Shown piece after piece: positions 44,241 to 53,359 of a stretch of 64,000 nucleotides of DNA. The notes under the pieces are model-generated. The model did no database searches. It was not told where the DNA came from and was given only the letters and a program-made list of their open reading frames with translations. The translations under genes were made by a program, and so were the position numbers. How positions within the stretch are numbered: the first letter of the stretch is position 1; the number at the start of each line of letters is the position of its first letter. The stretch is from Roseateles_B sp041912595 (GTDB taxonomy: Bacteria; Pseudomonadota; Gammaproteobacteria; Burkholderiales; Burkholderiaceae_C): contig JAYRMR010000023.1 of the NCBI GenBank assembly GCA_041912595.1, forward strand, positions 1 through 64,000, given 5' to 3'.

Positions 44241-46130
44241 ATGAACAGCCTCACCGACCCTGGCCTTGCCGACGGCAGCCCCCTGGCCCCCTCCCTGACC
44301 CTGACGCGCGAGCCGCTGCCGGCCTCGCGCAAGGTGCACCTGAGCGGCCGGATCCACCCGGACCTGCGCGTGCCCCTGCGCGAGATCGCCCTGAGCAACG
44401 GCGAGCGAGTCAGTGTCTACGACCCCTCCGGCCCCTACACCGACCCGGGCGCCCGCATCGACGTCAGCCAGGGCCTGCCTGCGCCCCGCGCCGCCTGGGT
44501 CGAGGCCCGCGGTGACACCGAGACCTACGAAGGCCGCGCGATCCAGCTGATCGACGACGGCCTGCGCGACCAGGCGCAGCAGCTGCGCCTGCGCGAGCTC
44601 AGCGCCGGCCTGCAGCGCACGCCGCGCCGCGCGAAGGGTGGCATCGGGGCAGGCACCAACGTGAGCCAGATGCATTACGCGCGCCGCGGCATCGTCACGC
44701 CTGAGATGGAGTACGTCGCGATTCGCGAGAACCAGCGCCTCGAATGGATGCGCGAGTACGAGGCCGACGCCGAGCGCCAGCAGCGCCTGGCGGGCCACGC
44801 GTTCGGGGCGAGCATTCCCGACATCATCACGCCCGAGTTCGTGCGCGACGAGATCGCCCGCGGCCGCGCCATCATCCCGGCCAATATCAACCACCCGGAG
44901 CTCGAGCCGATGATCATCGGCCGCAACTTCCTGGTGAAGGTCAACGCCAACATCGGCAACTCCGCGGTCACCTCGTCCATCGAGGAGGAAGTCGAGAAGC
45001 TCGTGTGGGCCACGCGCTGGGGCGCCGACACGGTCATGGACCTCAGCACCGGCCGCAACATCCACACCACGCGCGACTGGATCATCCGCAACAGCCCCGT
45101 GCCCATCGGCACCGTGCCCATCTACCAGGCCCTGGAGAAGGTCGGCGGCGTGGCCGAGGACCTGACGTGGGAGCTCTTCCGCGACACCCTCATCGAGCAG
45201 GCCGAGCAGGGCGTGGACTACTTCACCATCCATGCCGGCGTGCGCCTGCCCTTCGTGCCGATGACGGTGAAGCGCCGCACGGGCATCGTCTCGCGCGGGG
45301 GCTCGATCCTCGCGAAGTGGTGCATCGCCCATCACCGCGAGAACTTCCTCTACACGCACTTCGATGAGATCTGCGAGATCATGAAGGCCTACGACGTCAG
45401 CTTCTCGCTGGGCGACGGCCTGCGTCCCGGCTCGCTGGCGGACGCGAACGACGAGGCGCAGTTCGCCGAGCTGCGCACGCTGGGCGAGCTCACGAAGATC
45501 GCCTGGAAGCACGACGTGCAAACCATGATCGAAGGCCCCGGCCATGTGCCCATGCACATGATCCAGGCCAACATGACCGAGCAGCTCAAGCACTGCGACG
45601 AAGCGCCCTTCTACACCCTCGGCCCGCTGACCACCGACATCGCGCCCGGCTACGACCACATCACCAGCGGCATCGGCGCCGCGATGATCGGCTGGTTCGG
45701 TTGCGCCATGCTGTGCTACGTCACGCCCAAGGAGCACCTCGGCCTGCCGGACCGCGACGACGTCAAGCAGGGGCTGATGGCCTACAAGATCGCCGCCCAC
45801 GCGGCCGACATCGCCAAGGGCCACCCCGGCGCGCGTGCCCGCGACGACGCGCTCTCCAAGGCCCGCTTCGAGTTCCGCTGGGAAGACCAGTTCAACCTCG
45901 GCCTCGACCCCGAGACGGCGCGCGAGTTCCACGACGAGACGCTGCCCAAGGACAGCGCCAAGGTGGCGCACTTCTGCTCCATGTGCGGCCCGAAGTTCTG
46001 CTCCATGAAGATCACGCAGGACGTGCGCGACTACGCGGCCCAGCTCGAGCAGACGGCCGGCATGCAGGCCAAGAGCGCGGAGTTCAAGGCGCAGGGCGGG
46101 GAGCTCTACATCCCCATCCAGAAGGCCTGA
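44241..46130 (+). CDS. thiC: Phosphomethylpyrimidine synthase
   Basis: A 629-residue radical SAM enzyme converting aminoimidazole ribotide to hydroxymethylpyrimidine phosphate. The cluster motif lies at the C-terminus (HFCSMCGPKFC, Cys579, Cys582, Cys587). GGIGAGTNVSQMHYARRGIV, ANINHPELEPMIIGRNFLVK and YDHITSGIGAAMIGWFG are diagnostic. GGAG lies 5-8 bases before the ATG. It leads a five-gene thiamine operon (thiC-thiO-thiS-thiG-thiDE) and is preceded by a TPP riboswitch. Confidence 0.97.
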   Translation: MNSLTDPGLADGSPLAPSLTLTREPLPASRKVHLSGRIHPDLRVPLREIALSNGERVSVYDPSGPYTDPGARIDVSQGLPAPRAAWVEARGDTETYEGRAIQLIDDGLRDQAQQLRLRELSAGLQRTPRRAKGGIGAGTNVSQMHYARRGIVTPEMEYVAIRENQRLEWMREYEADAERQQRLAGHAFGASIPDIITPEFVRDEIARGRAIIPANINHPELEPMIIGRNFLVKVNANIGNSAVTSSIEEEVEKLVWATRWGADTVMDLSTGRNIHTTRDWIIRNSPVPIGTVPIYQALEKVGGVAEDLTWELFRDTLIEQAEQGVDYFTIHAGVRLPFVPMTVKRRTGIVSRGGSILAKWCIAHHRENFLYTHFDEICEIMKAYDVSFSLGDGLRPGSLADANDEAQFAELRTLGELTKIAWKHDVQTMIEGPGHVPMHMIQANMTEQLKHCDEAPFYTLGPLTTDIAPGYDHITSGIGAAMIGWFGCAMLCYVTPKEHLGLPDRDDVKQGLMAYKIAAHAADIAKGHPGARARDDALSKARFEFRWEDQFNLGLDPETAREFHDETLPKDSAKVAHFCSMCGPKFCSMKITQDVRDYAAQLEQTAGMQAKSAEFKAQGGELYIPIQKA

Positions 46131-46146
46131 GCCCCCGGGAGCACGC

Positions 46147-47223
46147 ATGAGCGCGACCATCGCCATCGCCGGGGCCGGCCTGACCGGGCGGCTCTTCGCC
46201 TGGGCCCTGGCCCGGGCCGGGCATCGGGTGCAGGTCTTCGACGCAAGACCTGGCCCCGAGCCGCTGTTCGACGGCCACGGGGCCGCCGCCTTCACGGCGG
46301 CCGGCATGCTCAGCCCGCTGGCCGAGCTGGAGAAGGCGGAGGTCGGCATCGCCGCGGCGGGCTGGCGCTCGCTGGCGCTGTGGCCCGGCCTGGCGGAGCA
46401 GCTGCGGCGGCGCCAGCCGGTCGGGCTGCAGCTGAACGGCAGCCTGCTGCTGGCCCAGCGCAGCGACGGTGGCGCCGCCCGGCGCGTGCTGGACCGCCTG
46501 CAGCAGCCGGGACTCGACGCCTTCCCGGCACCGCAGGCGCTGGACCCCGAGGCCCTGGCCGCCGTGGAGCCGGCACTGCGTCGCAGCGCGGGCCTGCAGG
46601 CCTGGCTGCTGCCCGGCGAGGGCCTCGTGCACCCGCTCGAGGCCATGGCTGCGCTGCAGGCCGACGCCGCCGGCGTGGACTGGCACTGGTCGACGCCCGC
46701 CGAGCGATGCGAGGCGCACCGGCTGAGGCTCGCGGATGGCCGCAGCCTCGATGCCGACTGGGTCATCGACTGCCGCGGCCTCGGTGCGCGGCCGCAGCTG
46801 CCGGCCCTGCGTGGCGTGCGCGGCGAGGTCATCGCCCTGGACGCCCCGGCCCACGGCCTGACGCGGCCGGTGCGCCTGCTGCATCCGCGCCACCGTGTGT
46901 ACCTCGTGCCCCGCACGCCGGGCGAGCTGCTCATCGGTGCCAGCGAGATCGAGAGCGAGGACCGCAGCCCGGTGAGCCTGCAGAGCGCCGTCGAGCTGAT
47001 GGCCGCCGCCCACAGCGTGATGCCGCAGCTCGCCGAGGCCCGCATCACGCGCCTGGACCGCAACCTGCGCCCGGCGCTGCCCGACCACCAGCCTCACCTC
47101 CACCACGAGGCCGGCCTGCTGCGCCTGAACGGGCTCTACCGCCACGGCTGGCTGCTGGCGCCCGCCCTCGTCGACCAGCTCCTCCGATGCAGCGGCCTCG
47201 GCGCGCTGCCCCACCCCGCATGA
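46147..47223 (+). CDS. thiO: Glycine oxidase-like FAD enzyme of thiamine synthesis
   Basis: A 358-residue DAO-family flavoprotein. The FAD-binding motif is IAGAGLTGRLFAWALARAG (residues 7-25). GEGLVHPLEAMAALQADAA and DCRGLGARPQLPALRGVRGE fit ThiO. It should oxidise glycine to the imine that feeds thiazole formation on ThiG, the aerobic alternative to ThiH. It lies 16 bases after thiC and overlaps thiS by 4 bases. The sequence is shorter in the middle than Bacillus ThiO but keeps all domains. Confidence 0.88.
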   Translation: MSATIAIAGAGLTGRLFAWALARAGHRVQVFDARPGPEPLFDGHGAAAFTAAGMLSPLAELEKAEVGIAAAGWRSLALWPGLAEQLRRRQPVGLQLNGSLLLAQRSDGGAARRVLDRLQQPGLDAFPAPQALDPEALAAVEPALRRSAGLQAWLLPGEGLVHPLEAMAALQADAAGVDWHWSTPAERCEAHRLRLADGRSLDADWVIDCRGLGARPQLPALRGVRGEVIALDAPAHGLTRPVRLLHPRHRVYLVPRTPGELLIGASEIESEDRSPVSLQSAVELMAAAHSVMPQLAEARITRLDRNLRPALPDHQPHLHHEAGLLRLNGLYRHGWLLAPALVDQLLRCSGLGALPHPA

Positions 47224-47477
47224 CACCTGCCATGACGCCACGCATCGACCACTACGCCACCACCGTGCCCAGCTCGCTGCGCATCCACCTCGACGGCCAG
47301 CCCATGGAAGTGCCGGACGGCTGCACGCTGGCTCAGCTGCTGAGCCTGCTCGGCCAGGCCCAGGAGGCCGCCGCGACGGCCCTCAACGGCCAGCACGTGC
47401 CCCGCGAGCACCGCGGCCAGCATGAGCTGCGCGAGGGCGACCACATCCTGCTGTTCCGCCCCATCGTGGGCGGCTGA
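47220..47477 (+). CDS. thiS: Sulfur carrier protein ThiS
   Basis: An 85-residue beta-grasp protein ending in the essential Gly-Gly (RPIVGG), where adenylation and thiocarboxylation occur. EVPDGCTLAQLLSLLG and the VPREHRGQHELREGDHI region are typical. It carries an N-terminal extension of about 20 residues. Starts at 47220 (overlapping the thiO stop) and 47232 (MTPRID) are both plausible. It hands sulfur to ThiG, encoded 8 bases downstream. Confidence 0.9.
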   Translation: MTPAMTPRIDHYATTVPSSLRIHLDGQPMEVPDGCTLAQLLSLLGQAQEAAATALNGQHVPREHRGQHELREGDHILLFRPIVGG

Positions 47478-47485
47478 AGGCCCCC

Positions 47486-48280
47486 ATGGACGATCTCCTG
47501 CACATCGACGGCCGCGCCCTGCGCAGCCGCTTCTTCATCGGCTCGGCAGGCTACCCGAGCCCCCAGGTCCTGCGCGAGGCCATCCAGGCGTCGCAGAGCC
47601 AGGTGCTGACCGTGGGTCTCAAGCGCAGCCTCCAGGGCGCCGGGGACAACGGCGCCGTGGCCCTCGCCCTGCAGACCGTCCAGGCCCAGGGCGGGCACCT
47701 GCTGCCCAACACCGCCGGCTGCCGCAGCGCGCGCGAGGCCGTCACGATCGCGCACATGGCGCGGGAGCTGTACGGCACGGCCTGGGTCAAGCTCGAGGTC
47801 ACCGGGGACGATCACACGCTGCAGCCCGACCCCTTCGAGCTGCTCGACGCCGCCGCGCAGCTGGTGCGCGAGGGCTTCACCGTCTTCCCCTACTGCACCG
47901 AGGACCTGGTGCTGTGCCGCCGCCTGCTGGACGTCGGCTGCGCGGTGCTGATGCCCTGGGGCGCGCCCATCGGCTCCGGCCAGGGCCTGCTGAACCGCCA
48001 CGGCCTGCGCACGCTGCGCGAGCGGCTGCCCGACGCCGTGCTGATCGTCGATGCCGGCCTGGGCGCCCCCTCGCAGGCCGCGGAGGCCCTGGAGATGGGT
48101 TTCGACGCCGTGCTGCTGAACTCCGCCGTGGCGCAGGCGCGCGAGCCCGTGCGCATGGCGGCGGCCTTCCGCGATGCCGTCGTCGCCGGCCGCGCGGCCC
48201 GGCGGGCCGGGCTGATGGCCCCGCAGGACTTCGCCGTGGCCAGCACGCCGGTGGGCGATCACGCCTTCCTGCTGGGATGA
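47486..48280 (+). CDS. thiG: Thiazole synthase
   Basis: A 264-residue TIM-barrel enzyme that assembles the thiazole phosphate from DXP, ThiS-thiocarboxylate and an imine. SRFFIGSAGYPSPQV opens it; the Schiff-base lysine is expected in WVKLEVTGDD. LPNTAGCRSAREAV, VLMPWGAPIGSGQGL and VDAGLGAPSQAAEALEMGF are family signatures. It starts 8 bases after thiS and is followed 4 bases later by thiDE. Full length. Confidence 0.96.
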   Translation: MDDLLHIDGRALRSRFFIGSAGYPSPQVLREAIQASQSQVLTVGLKRSLQGAGDNGAVALALQTVQAQGGHLLPNTAGCRSAREAVTIAHMARELYGTAWVKLEVTGDDHTLQPDPFELLDAAAQLVREGFTVFPYCTEDLVLCRRLLDVGCAVLMPWGAPIGSGQGLLNRHGLRTLRERLPDAVLIVDAGLGAPSQAAEALEMGFDAVLLNSAVAQAREPVRMAAAFRDAVVAGRAARRAGLMAPQDFAVASTPVGDHAFLLG

Positions 48281-48284
48281 CGCC

Positions 48285-49961
48285 ATGACGCCCGCCCTGC
48301 CCCATCCCAGCCTGCCCTCGCCCTGGTGCGAGGCCCCGGACCCCGCACTCACACAGCTGCCCGACTGGACGCAGGAGGCCACGCCGCCCGTGATCTGGAG
48401 CGTGGCCGGCCACGACAGCGGTGGCGCAGCGGGCCTCAGCGCCGACGCCCGGGCCGCGGCGGCCTTCGGCGTCCATTGCTGCCCCGTGGTCGCCGCCCTC
48501 ACCGCACAGAACTCGCTCGGCGTGCAGGCCGTGCATCCCGTACCGGCCGCCCAGATCCGCCAGCAGCTGGCCGCGCTCTCGCAAGACCTGACCCCGCGCG
48601 TCATCAAGACCGGCCTGCTGGGCAGCGTCGAGGCCATCGAGGCCCTGCTGGAGACCCTGGCCGCCCTGCGCGCCGAGGGCCGGCGCGTGGACCTGGTCGT
48701 GGACCCGGTGCTCGGCGCCAGCGCGGGCGGCGCGGCCTTCAGCAGCGACGCCCTGCTCCAGGCCTGCCGCGAGCGCCTGCTGCCCCAGGCCACCCTGATC
48801 ACGCCCAACCGGCGCGAGGCGCTGGCCCTGCTCGCGCACCTGCCTGGCGCCGAGGCACGCGCGACGCTGGACGTCCCCGCGCTCGCGGCGGCCCTGCGCC
48901 AGCACCTCGCCCCGCAAGCCGGCGTCTGCATCACGGGGGGGGACGACGCCCTGCCCGTGCCCGGCGCGCAAGACCTGGCCCTCGACTGGCTGGACCTGCC
49001 GCCGCACACCGGCCCGGGGCTGCGCGGCTGGCTGGCCCTGCCGCGCCAGCGGCAGTCGCCCCTGCACCACCATGGCAGCGGCTGCACCTTTGCGAGTGCC
49101 GCCGCCGCCGCGCTCGCCCGGGGCTTCCCGACGGCCGATGCGCTGGTGCTGGCCAAGATGTGCAGCTGGCATGGCCTGCGCCAGGGGCACGCGGCCGGTG
49201 CGGGCGCCGGCCCGCTGCGCCCGACGCCGTCCTTCATCCACGCCCCCGAGGCCCTGCCGGTGATGGGATTCGGCGACGAGTCGCGCCCCGACGCTGCCAC
49301 GCTCGCGCGCTGGCAATCGGTACTGGCCGGCGCCGCCACAGCCGGCCCGTTCGCGCCCGGGCTTTACGGCATCGTCGATGACGAGGTGCGTCTCGCGGCC
49401 GTGGCCGGCTGGGGTCTGCCTCACCTGCAACTGCGCAGCAAGAGCACCCCGGGGCAGGACCCCGCGGCATTGCGAGCCCGCATCACGCAGGCCGTGCAGT
49501 GCATGCGCGACCACCCGGGCACGCAGTTCTGGATCAACGACCACTGGCAGCTCGCCCTGGAAGCCGGCGCCACCGGCCTGCACCTCGGTCAGGAGGACTG
49601 GGCCTGCCTCGATGCGGCGCAGCGTTCGCGGATCCTGGACAGCGGCGTCGCGCTCGGCCTGTCCAGCCACAGCCTGTGGGAGCTGGCCCGGGCCCGCGGG
49701 CTGGCGCCGCGCTACATCGCCTGCGGCCCGGTCTGGCCCACCACGACCAAGCACATGCCCTGGCTGGCTCAGGGCCTGAGCCAGCTCGCGTGGTGGGCGC
49801 GCATGGCGGGGCGGCCGGTGGTGGCGATCGGCGGCGTGCTGGAGGCGGCGCAGGTGGAGGCGGCCGCGCGCTGCGGCGTCTCGGCCGTCTGCCTGGTGCG
49901 CGGGCTCGAGGCGCAGCGCCTCACGGCCTGCCAGGCCGCCTGGGAGACCGGGCGATCCTGA
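48285..49961 (+). CDS. thiDE: Bifunctional HMP-P kinase / thiamine phosphate synthase fusion
   Basis: A 558-residue fusion. Residues about 35-310 are ThiD (SVAGHDSGGAAGLSADAR, VVDPVLGASAGG, LITPNRREA, HHHGSGCTFASAAAAAL), which phosphorylates hydroxymethylpyrimidine phosphate. Residues about 350-550 are ThiE (GLYGIVDD, QFWINDHWQLALEAGATGLH, LGLSSHSLWE, CGPVWPTTTK), which joins pyrimidine and thiazole. A Pro/Ala-rich linker separates them. ThiE motifs are slightly unusual (LSSHS instead of STH; VWPT instead of IFPT) but the phosphate and pyrophosphate contacts are kept. It ends the thi operon. Confidence 0.93.
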   Translation: MTPALPHPSLPSPWCEAPDPALTQLPDWTQEATPPVIWSVAGHDSGGAAGLSADARAAAAFGVHCCPVVAALTAQNSLGVQAVHPVPAAQIRQQLAALSQDLTPRVIKTGLLGSVEAIEALLETLAALRAEGRRVDLVVDPVLGASAGGAAFSSDALLQACRERLLPQATLITPNRREALALLAHLPGAEARATLDVPALAAALRQHLAPQAGVCITGGDDALPVPGAQDLALDWLDLPPHTGPGLRGWLALPRQRQSPLHHHGSGCTFASAAAAALARGFPTADALVLAKMCSWHGLRQGHAAGAGAGPLRPTPSFIHAPEALPVMGFGDESRPDAATLARWQSVLAGAATAGPFAPGLYGIVDDEVRLAAVAGWGLPHLQLRSKSTPGQDPAALRARITQAVQCMRDHPGTQFWINDHWQLALEAGATGLHLGQEDWACLDAAQRSRILDSGVALGLSSHSLWELARARGLAPRYIACGPVWPTTTKHMPWLAQGLSQLAWWARMAGRPVVAIGGVLEAAQVEAAARCGVSAVCLVRGLEAQRLTACQAAWETGRS

Positions 49962-49988
49962 GGGCGACGGCGCTTCGACCCGGCGGGC

Positions 49989-51146
49989 TCAGCGACTGAG
50001 CCCGCGGGCCTCGATCGCCCACAGCGCTTCCACACGGCCCTGGCGGTGGGCGATCAGCTGATCGTGCAGGTTCAGCGTCGGGTCGCAATGCCCCGGCACC
50101 AGCAGGACCTGCGATCCCAGCGCCGGCTTCGGGGCGCCGGGATCCCGGCACTGGAGGATGCCGTGCTCGTCGTTCGCGGAGACATAGTCCCAGCGCGGGC
50201 TGCGGCCGCCTGCGTCCCAGACCCAGGGCATGCCGGACTCCGCGCTGAGGGACTTGAGCCCGGCGTCGAGCACGGCGCGGTCGCCGGTGCCCTCGCTCAT
50301 GACGGTGCTCGCCAGCAGCAGCGCGTGATCGAAGCGCAGGCCTTCGTCGGCGACGTCGTTGAGGCCATAGTCGGCGTCCATGAAGACGTAGGAGCCCGGC
50401 TGCAGCTCGGTGTACAGCCCGAGGCCCAGGTCGAAGGCGACGCTGCCCGTGCCGCCGCCGGTGACCGTCTCGCACACGACGCCCTGAGCCTCCAGCGACT
50501 GCAGCACCGCCGCCGCGCGGTCGGTGGCGCGCTGCACGGCCTCGCGGCGCGCCTCGACGCCACGCACATGCTGCAGCGCCCCCTGGTAGGCCTGCAGCCC
50601 CTTGAAACGCAGGGCCTCGGGGTACTGGCACAGGGCATCGAGCAGGCGCAGCACGCCGTCGGCATCGGCCACGCCGCAGCGGTCCTGCCCGATGTTGATC
50701 TCCACGAGCACGTCCAGGCGGCTGCCCTCGGCCTCGCAAGCCTGCGCCAGCTGCTCGACCTGCAGTTCGTGGTCCACGCAGACGCTCATCCGCGCGCGGC
50801 CGGCCAGCCGGGCCAGCTGGCGCGCCTTGGCCGCGCCCACGATCTCGTTGCTGATGAGGATGTCCGGGATGCCGGCCTGCACGAAGGGAATGGCCTCGCT
50901 GACCTTCTGGCAGCAGATGCCCACCGCGCCCGCGGCCAGCTGGGCCTGCGCGATGGCCACGCACTTGTGCGCCTTGGCATGCGGCCGCAGCGCCACGCCG
51001 GCGGAGTCCGCCGCGGCCTGCATCCGCCGCACATTGCGCTCGAAGATCTCGAGATCCAGCAGCAGGGCCGGCGTGTCCACGGCCGGAAGCGGATCGCCGG
51101 GCCGGGCGGCCGGCGGCAAGGACAGCAGGGCGTCGGAGGCATTCAT
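49989..51146 (-). CDS. DSD1-family PLP enzyme (D-threonine aldolase / D-serine dehydratase-like)
   Basis: A 385-residue PLP enzyme with an alanine-racemase N-terminal barrel. The cofactor lysine is Lys58 in RPHAKAHK. The C-terminal domain has the metal ligands in VPGHCDPTLNLHD. VTGGGTGSV and YVFMDADYG are typical. Such enzymes act on D-threonine, D-serine or 3-hydroxyaspartate and need PLP and a divalent metal. The start at MNASDALLSL follows GGAGGCATTC-type sequence less clearly than usual; a longer upstream frame is shadow. It is divergent from the EamA exporter. Confidence 0.88.
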   Translation of the reverse strand: MNASDALLSLPPAARPGDPLPAVDTPALLLDLEIFERNVRRMQAAADSAGVALRPHAKAHKCVAIAQAQLAAGAVGICCQKVSEAIPFVQAGIPDILISNEIVGAAKARQLARLAGRARMSVCVDHELQVEQLAQACEAEGSRLDVLVEINIGQDRCGVADADGVLRLLDALCQYPEALRFKGLQAYQGALQHVRGVEARREAVQRATDRAAAVLQSLEAQGVVCETVTGGGTGSVAFDLGLGLYTELQPGSYVFMDADYGLNDVADEGLRFDHALLLASTVMSEGTGDRAVLDAGLKSLSAESGMPWVWDAGGRSPRWDYVSANDEHGILQCRDPGAPKPALGSQVLLVPGHCDPTLNLHDQLIAHRQGRVEALWAIEARGLSR

Positions 51147-51348
51147 GCGCGCATTGTGGCCCAGGGCACTAGCGCCGAGAAGGCGTGCACGGCGACGGCG
51201 AAGCTCGACGACGCCGCCCCTCGCGCACCGGCGCCACCGCCCAGACCCCGGGGCGCCAGGCGATGCCGGCGAGCGGTCTTCGCCGGCGGGCGCAGGCATA
51301 CTGCAGGCCCCGCGCGGGCCCCCTGGCCGGCGCGGACTGCCGCCCGCC

Positions 51349-52230
51349 ATGCCGACCCTCGCCCTGCTCCTCGTCCTCACCGCTGCGCTGTGCCATGCCA
51401 GCTGGAACCTCATCCTCAAGCGCAGTGGCGGCGGCAATGAGATGGTGCTGATCAGCGCCCTCCTCGTCGGCCTGGTGTGGGCGCCCGTGGCCCTCTGGCA
51501 GGGCTGGGACACGGTGCCGCGCTTCGGGGCGACCGAGTGGGCGGCGCTGGCGGCCAGCGCGGTGCTGCACCTCGTCTACTTCAACTGCCTGCTGCACGGC
51601 TATCGCGTCTCGGACCTCACCGTGGTCTATCCGGTGGCGCGCGGCAGCGGCCCGCTGCTGAGCACCCTCGGCGCCGTGCTGCTGCTGGACGAGCCCCTGA
51701 GCGTGATGGGCGGCGTCGGCGCGCTCGCCGTGGTGGCCGGCGTGTTCCTCATCGCGGGCGGCCCCGCGCTGCTGCGCCAGGCGCACGACCCGGCACGCAA
51801 GGCGCGGGTCCTGCTGGGCCTGCGCTGGGGTGCCATCACCGGGGCCTGCATCGCGGGCTATACCGTCCTGGACGGCTACTCGGTGAAGATCCTCCTGATC
51901 TCGCCCATCGTGCTGGACTACCTCGGCAACGTGCTGCGCATCCCCGTGATGCTGCCCCTGGCCCTGCGCGACCCCGCGGGCTTCCGCGCCGCCTGGCGAC
52001 GGCAATGGCGTGCGGCCCTGGCCGTCGCCGTGCTGGGCCCGGCGAGCTACGTGATGGTGCTGTATGCCATGCGCTTGGCGCCGCTGAGCCACGTCGCCCC
52101 GGCACGGGAGCTCTCGATGCTGTTCGCGGCGCTGGCGGGCGGCTCGCTGCTCGGCGAGGGCGACCGCGCCCTGCGCCTGCTCGGCGCCGCGTTCATTGCC
52201 CTGGGCGTGATGGGGCTGGCGCTCGGCTGA
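51349..52230 (+). CDS. EamA/DMT-family transporter
   Basis: A 293-residue membrane protein with about ten hydrophobic helices in two EamA repeats. The first repeat contains LTAALCHASWNLILKRSGGG and VVYPVARGSGPLLSTLGAVL, the second GACIAGYTVLDGYSVK and APARELSMLFAALAGGSLLG. Family members export amino acids, nucleobases or other metabolites; the substrate is unknown. The divergent D-amino-acid-type PLP enzyme makes an amino-acid substrate possible. The start is the ATG of MPTLALLLVL; the frame upstream is antisense to the PLP gene. Confidence 0.85.
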   Translation: MPTLALLLVLTAALCHASWNLILKRSGGGNEMVLISALLVGLVWAPVALWQGWDTVPRFGATEWAALAASAVLHLVYFNCLLHGYRVSDLTVVYPVARGSGPLLSTLGAVLLLDEPLSVMGGVGALAVVAGVFLIAGGPALLRQAHDPARKARVLLGLRWGAITGACIAGYTVLDGYSVKILLISPIVLDYLGNVLRIPVMLPLALRDPAGFRAAWRRQWRAALAVAVLGPASYVMVLYAMRLAPLSHVAPARELSMLFAALAGGSLLGEGDRALRLLGAAFIALGVMGLALG

Positions 52231-52250
52231 GGCCGGGACGCGCCGTCCGG

Positions 52251-52277
52251 CTCAGGGCGCTCAGGGCGCTCAGGGCG
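52251..52277. repeat. 9-bp tandem repeat at the end of the CAP-domain gene
   Basis: CTCAGGGCG is repeated three times head to tail (52251, 52260, 52269) between the exporter and the CAP-domain gene. The third copy contains the CAP gene stop codon (TCA on plus strand at 52270-52272). Confidence 0.9.
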
Positions 52278-53100
52278 AGGCGAAGTCCTGCGTCCACGTC
52301 AGGCGGCCCGTGCCGCCGTTGGCCCGCACGCAGGCGAGGCCCATGTCCACAAAGCGCGCGTTCATGATGTTGCGGCAGTGGCCCTCGCTGTTCATCCAGG
52401 CCTGCACGACGGCCTCGGCCGAGCTCTGCCCCGCGGCGATGTTCTCGCCCCAGGAGGACCATCGATAGCCGGCCGCACTGATGCGCTGCCCGGCATTGCT
52501 GCCGTCCGATCCGGTGTGGTCGAAGAAGTTGTGGTCCACCATGTCCTGGGAATGCCGCTGCGCCGCCTGCGCGAGCGCCGTGCTCCAGCGGATCGCGCTG
52601 ACCGCCGGCATGGACTGCGTGCCGCAGACCGCGCCGCGCTGCCGCTGCGTGTTGACCAGGCGCAGCAGGCTGGCCTGGAAATCCGGCAGACCGCAGTCAG
52701 CAACGAGCGGTGCTGGGGTGGGCGCCGGCGTTGGCGTGGGTGCCGGTGCCGGTGCCGGTGCCGGTGCGGGCGCAGGTGCTGGCGCGGGTGCAGGCGTAGG
52801 CGTAGGCGTAGGCGTAGGCGTAGGCGTAGGTGCAGGTGCAGGTGCAGGTGCAGGTGCAGGCGCGGGTGCGGGTGCCGGTGCAGGTGCAGGTGCAGGTGCC
52901 GGTGCCGGTGCAGGTGCAGGTGCAGGTGCGGGGGCAGGCGCAGGTGCAGGTGCAGGTGCAGGTGCAGGCGCAGGTGCGGGGGCAGGTGCGGGCGCAGGCG
53001 CCGGTGCCGTCGACGAACCACCGCCCCCGCACGCCTGCAGCAGCAACAGGAGGCTCAGTACGCCCAGGGGCGCTCGGGAAGGCAGGGAGGAAGACGGCAT
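52270..53100 (-). CDS. CAP-domain lipoprotein with long Pro-Ala/Pro-Thr repeat stalk
   Basis: A 276-residue surface protein. The lipobox LLLLQAC follows a short signal sequence (MPSSSLPSRAPLGVLSL). Next comes a stalk of about 100 residues of alternating Pro-Ala and Pro-Thr. The C-terminal 150 residues are a CAP/SCP-PR1 domain: LLRLVNTQRQ, STALAQAAQRHSQDM, HNFFDHTGSDG, WGENIAAGQ and WMNSEGHCRNIMN, including the His and Glu residues conserved in the family. Four cysteines (after the lipid Cys) may form disulfides. The stalk is encoded by a hexanucleotide array prone to copy-number change. Confidence 0.88.
   Translation of the reverse strand: MPSSSLPSRAPLGVLSLLLLLQACGGGGSSTAPAPAPAPAPAPAPAPAPAPAPAPAPAPAPAPAPAPAPAPAPAPAPAPAPAPAPAPAPAPTPTPTPTPTPTPAPAPAPAPAPAPAPAPAPTPTPAPTPAPLVADCGLPDFQASLLRLVNTQRQRGAVCGTQSMPAVSAIRWSTALAQAAQRHSQDMVDHNFFDHTGSDGSNAGQRISAAGYRWSSWGENIAAGQSSAEAVVQAWMNSEGHCRNIMNARFVDMGLACVRANGGTGRLTWTQDFASP
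52708..53009. repeat. Hexanucleotide repeat tract (about 300 bp) in the CAP-lipoprotein gene
   Basis: On the plus strand units such as GGTGCA, GGTGCC, GGCGTA and GGTGCG follow one another for about 50 copies. They encode Pro-Ala and Pro-Thr dipeptides. Blocks of identical units (five GGCGTA near 52797-52830, many GGTGCA near 52830-52860 and 52940-52975) suggest recent slippage. Confidence 0.95.
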
Positions 53101-53359
53101 GACGGCTCGGAAGGGGAGGCCCACAGGGGCGGCGGCGCATTGTGAAGGGGCCAGGGCCGCCTGGCGCGGGTCTGCAACAACTGCACACCGTCTCATGCAG
53201 CTTGTTGCGCCCGCGCCGGCCGCGAGGCGGCCCGGAAGTCCGCCGGCAAGCGGTGAAGTCCCCAAGCGCCCGGGCGGCAGGGGGGTGCTAGTCTGGCGGC
53301 CGCTCTTTCCTGGTCCTGGTCCCTGTCCTCGTCCCCTTCCACGTCCCCGGCCCTCTCCC

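Noticed and set aside
52708..53009. Possible CRISPR or phase-variation frameshift tract
   Set aside because: Units are 6 bp, so copy change keeps the frame; it encodes a Pro-Ala stalk and has no spacers.
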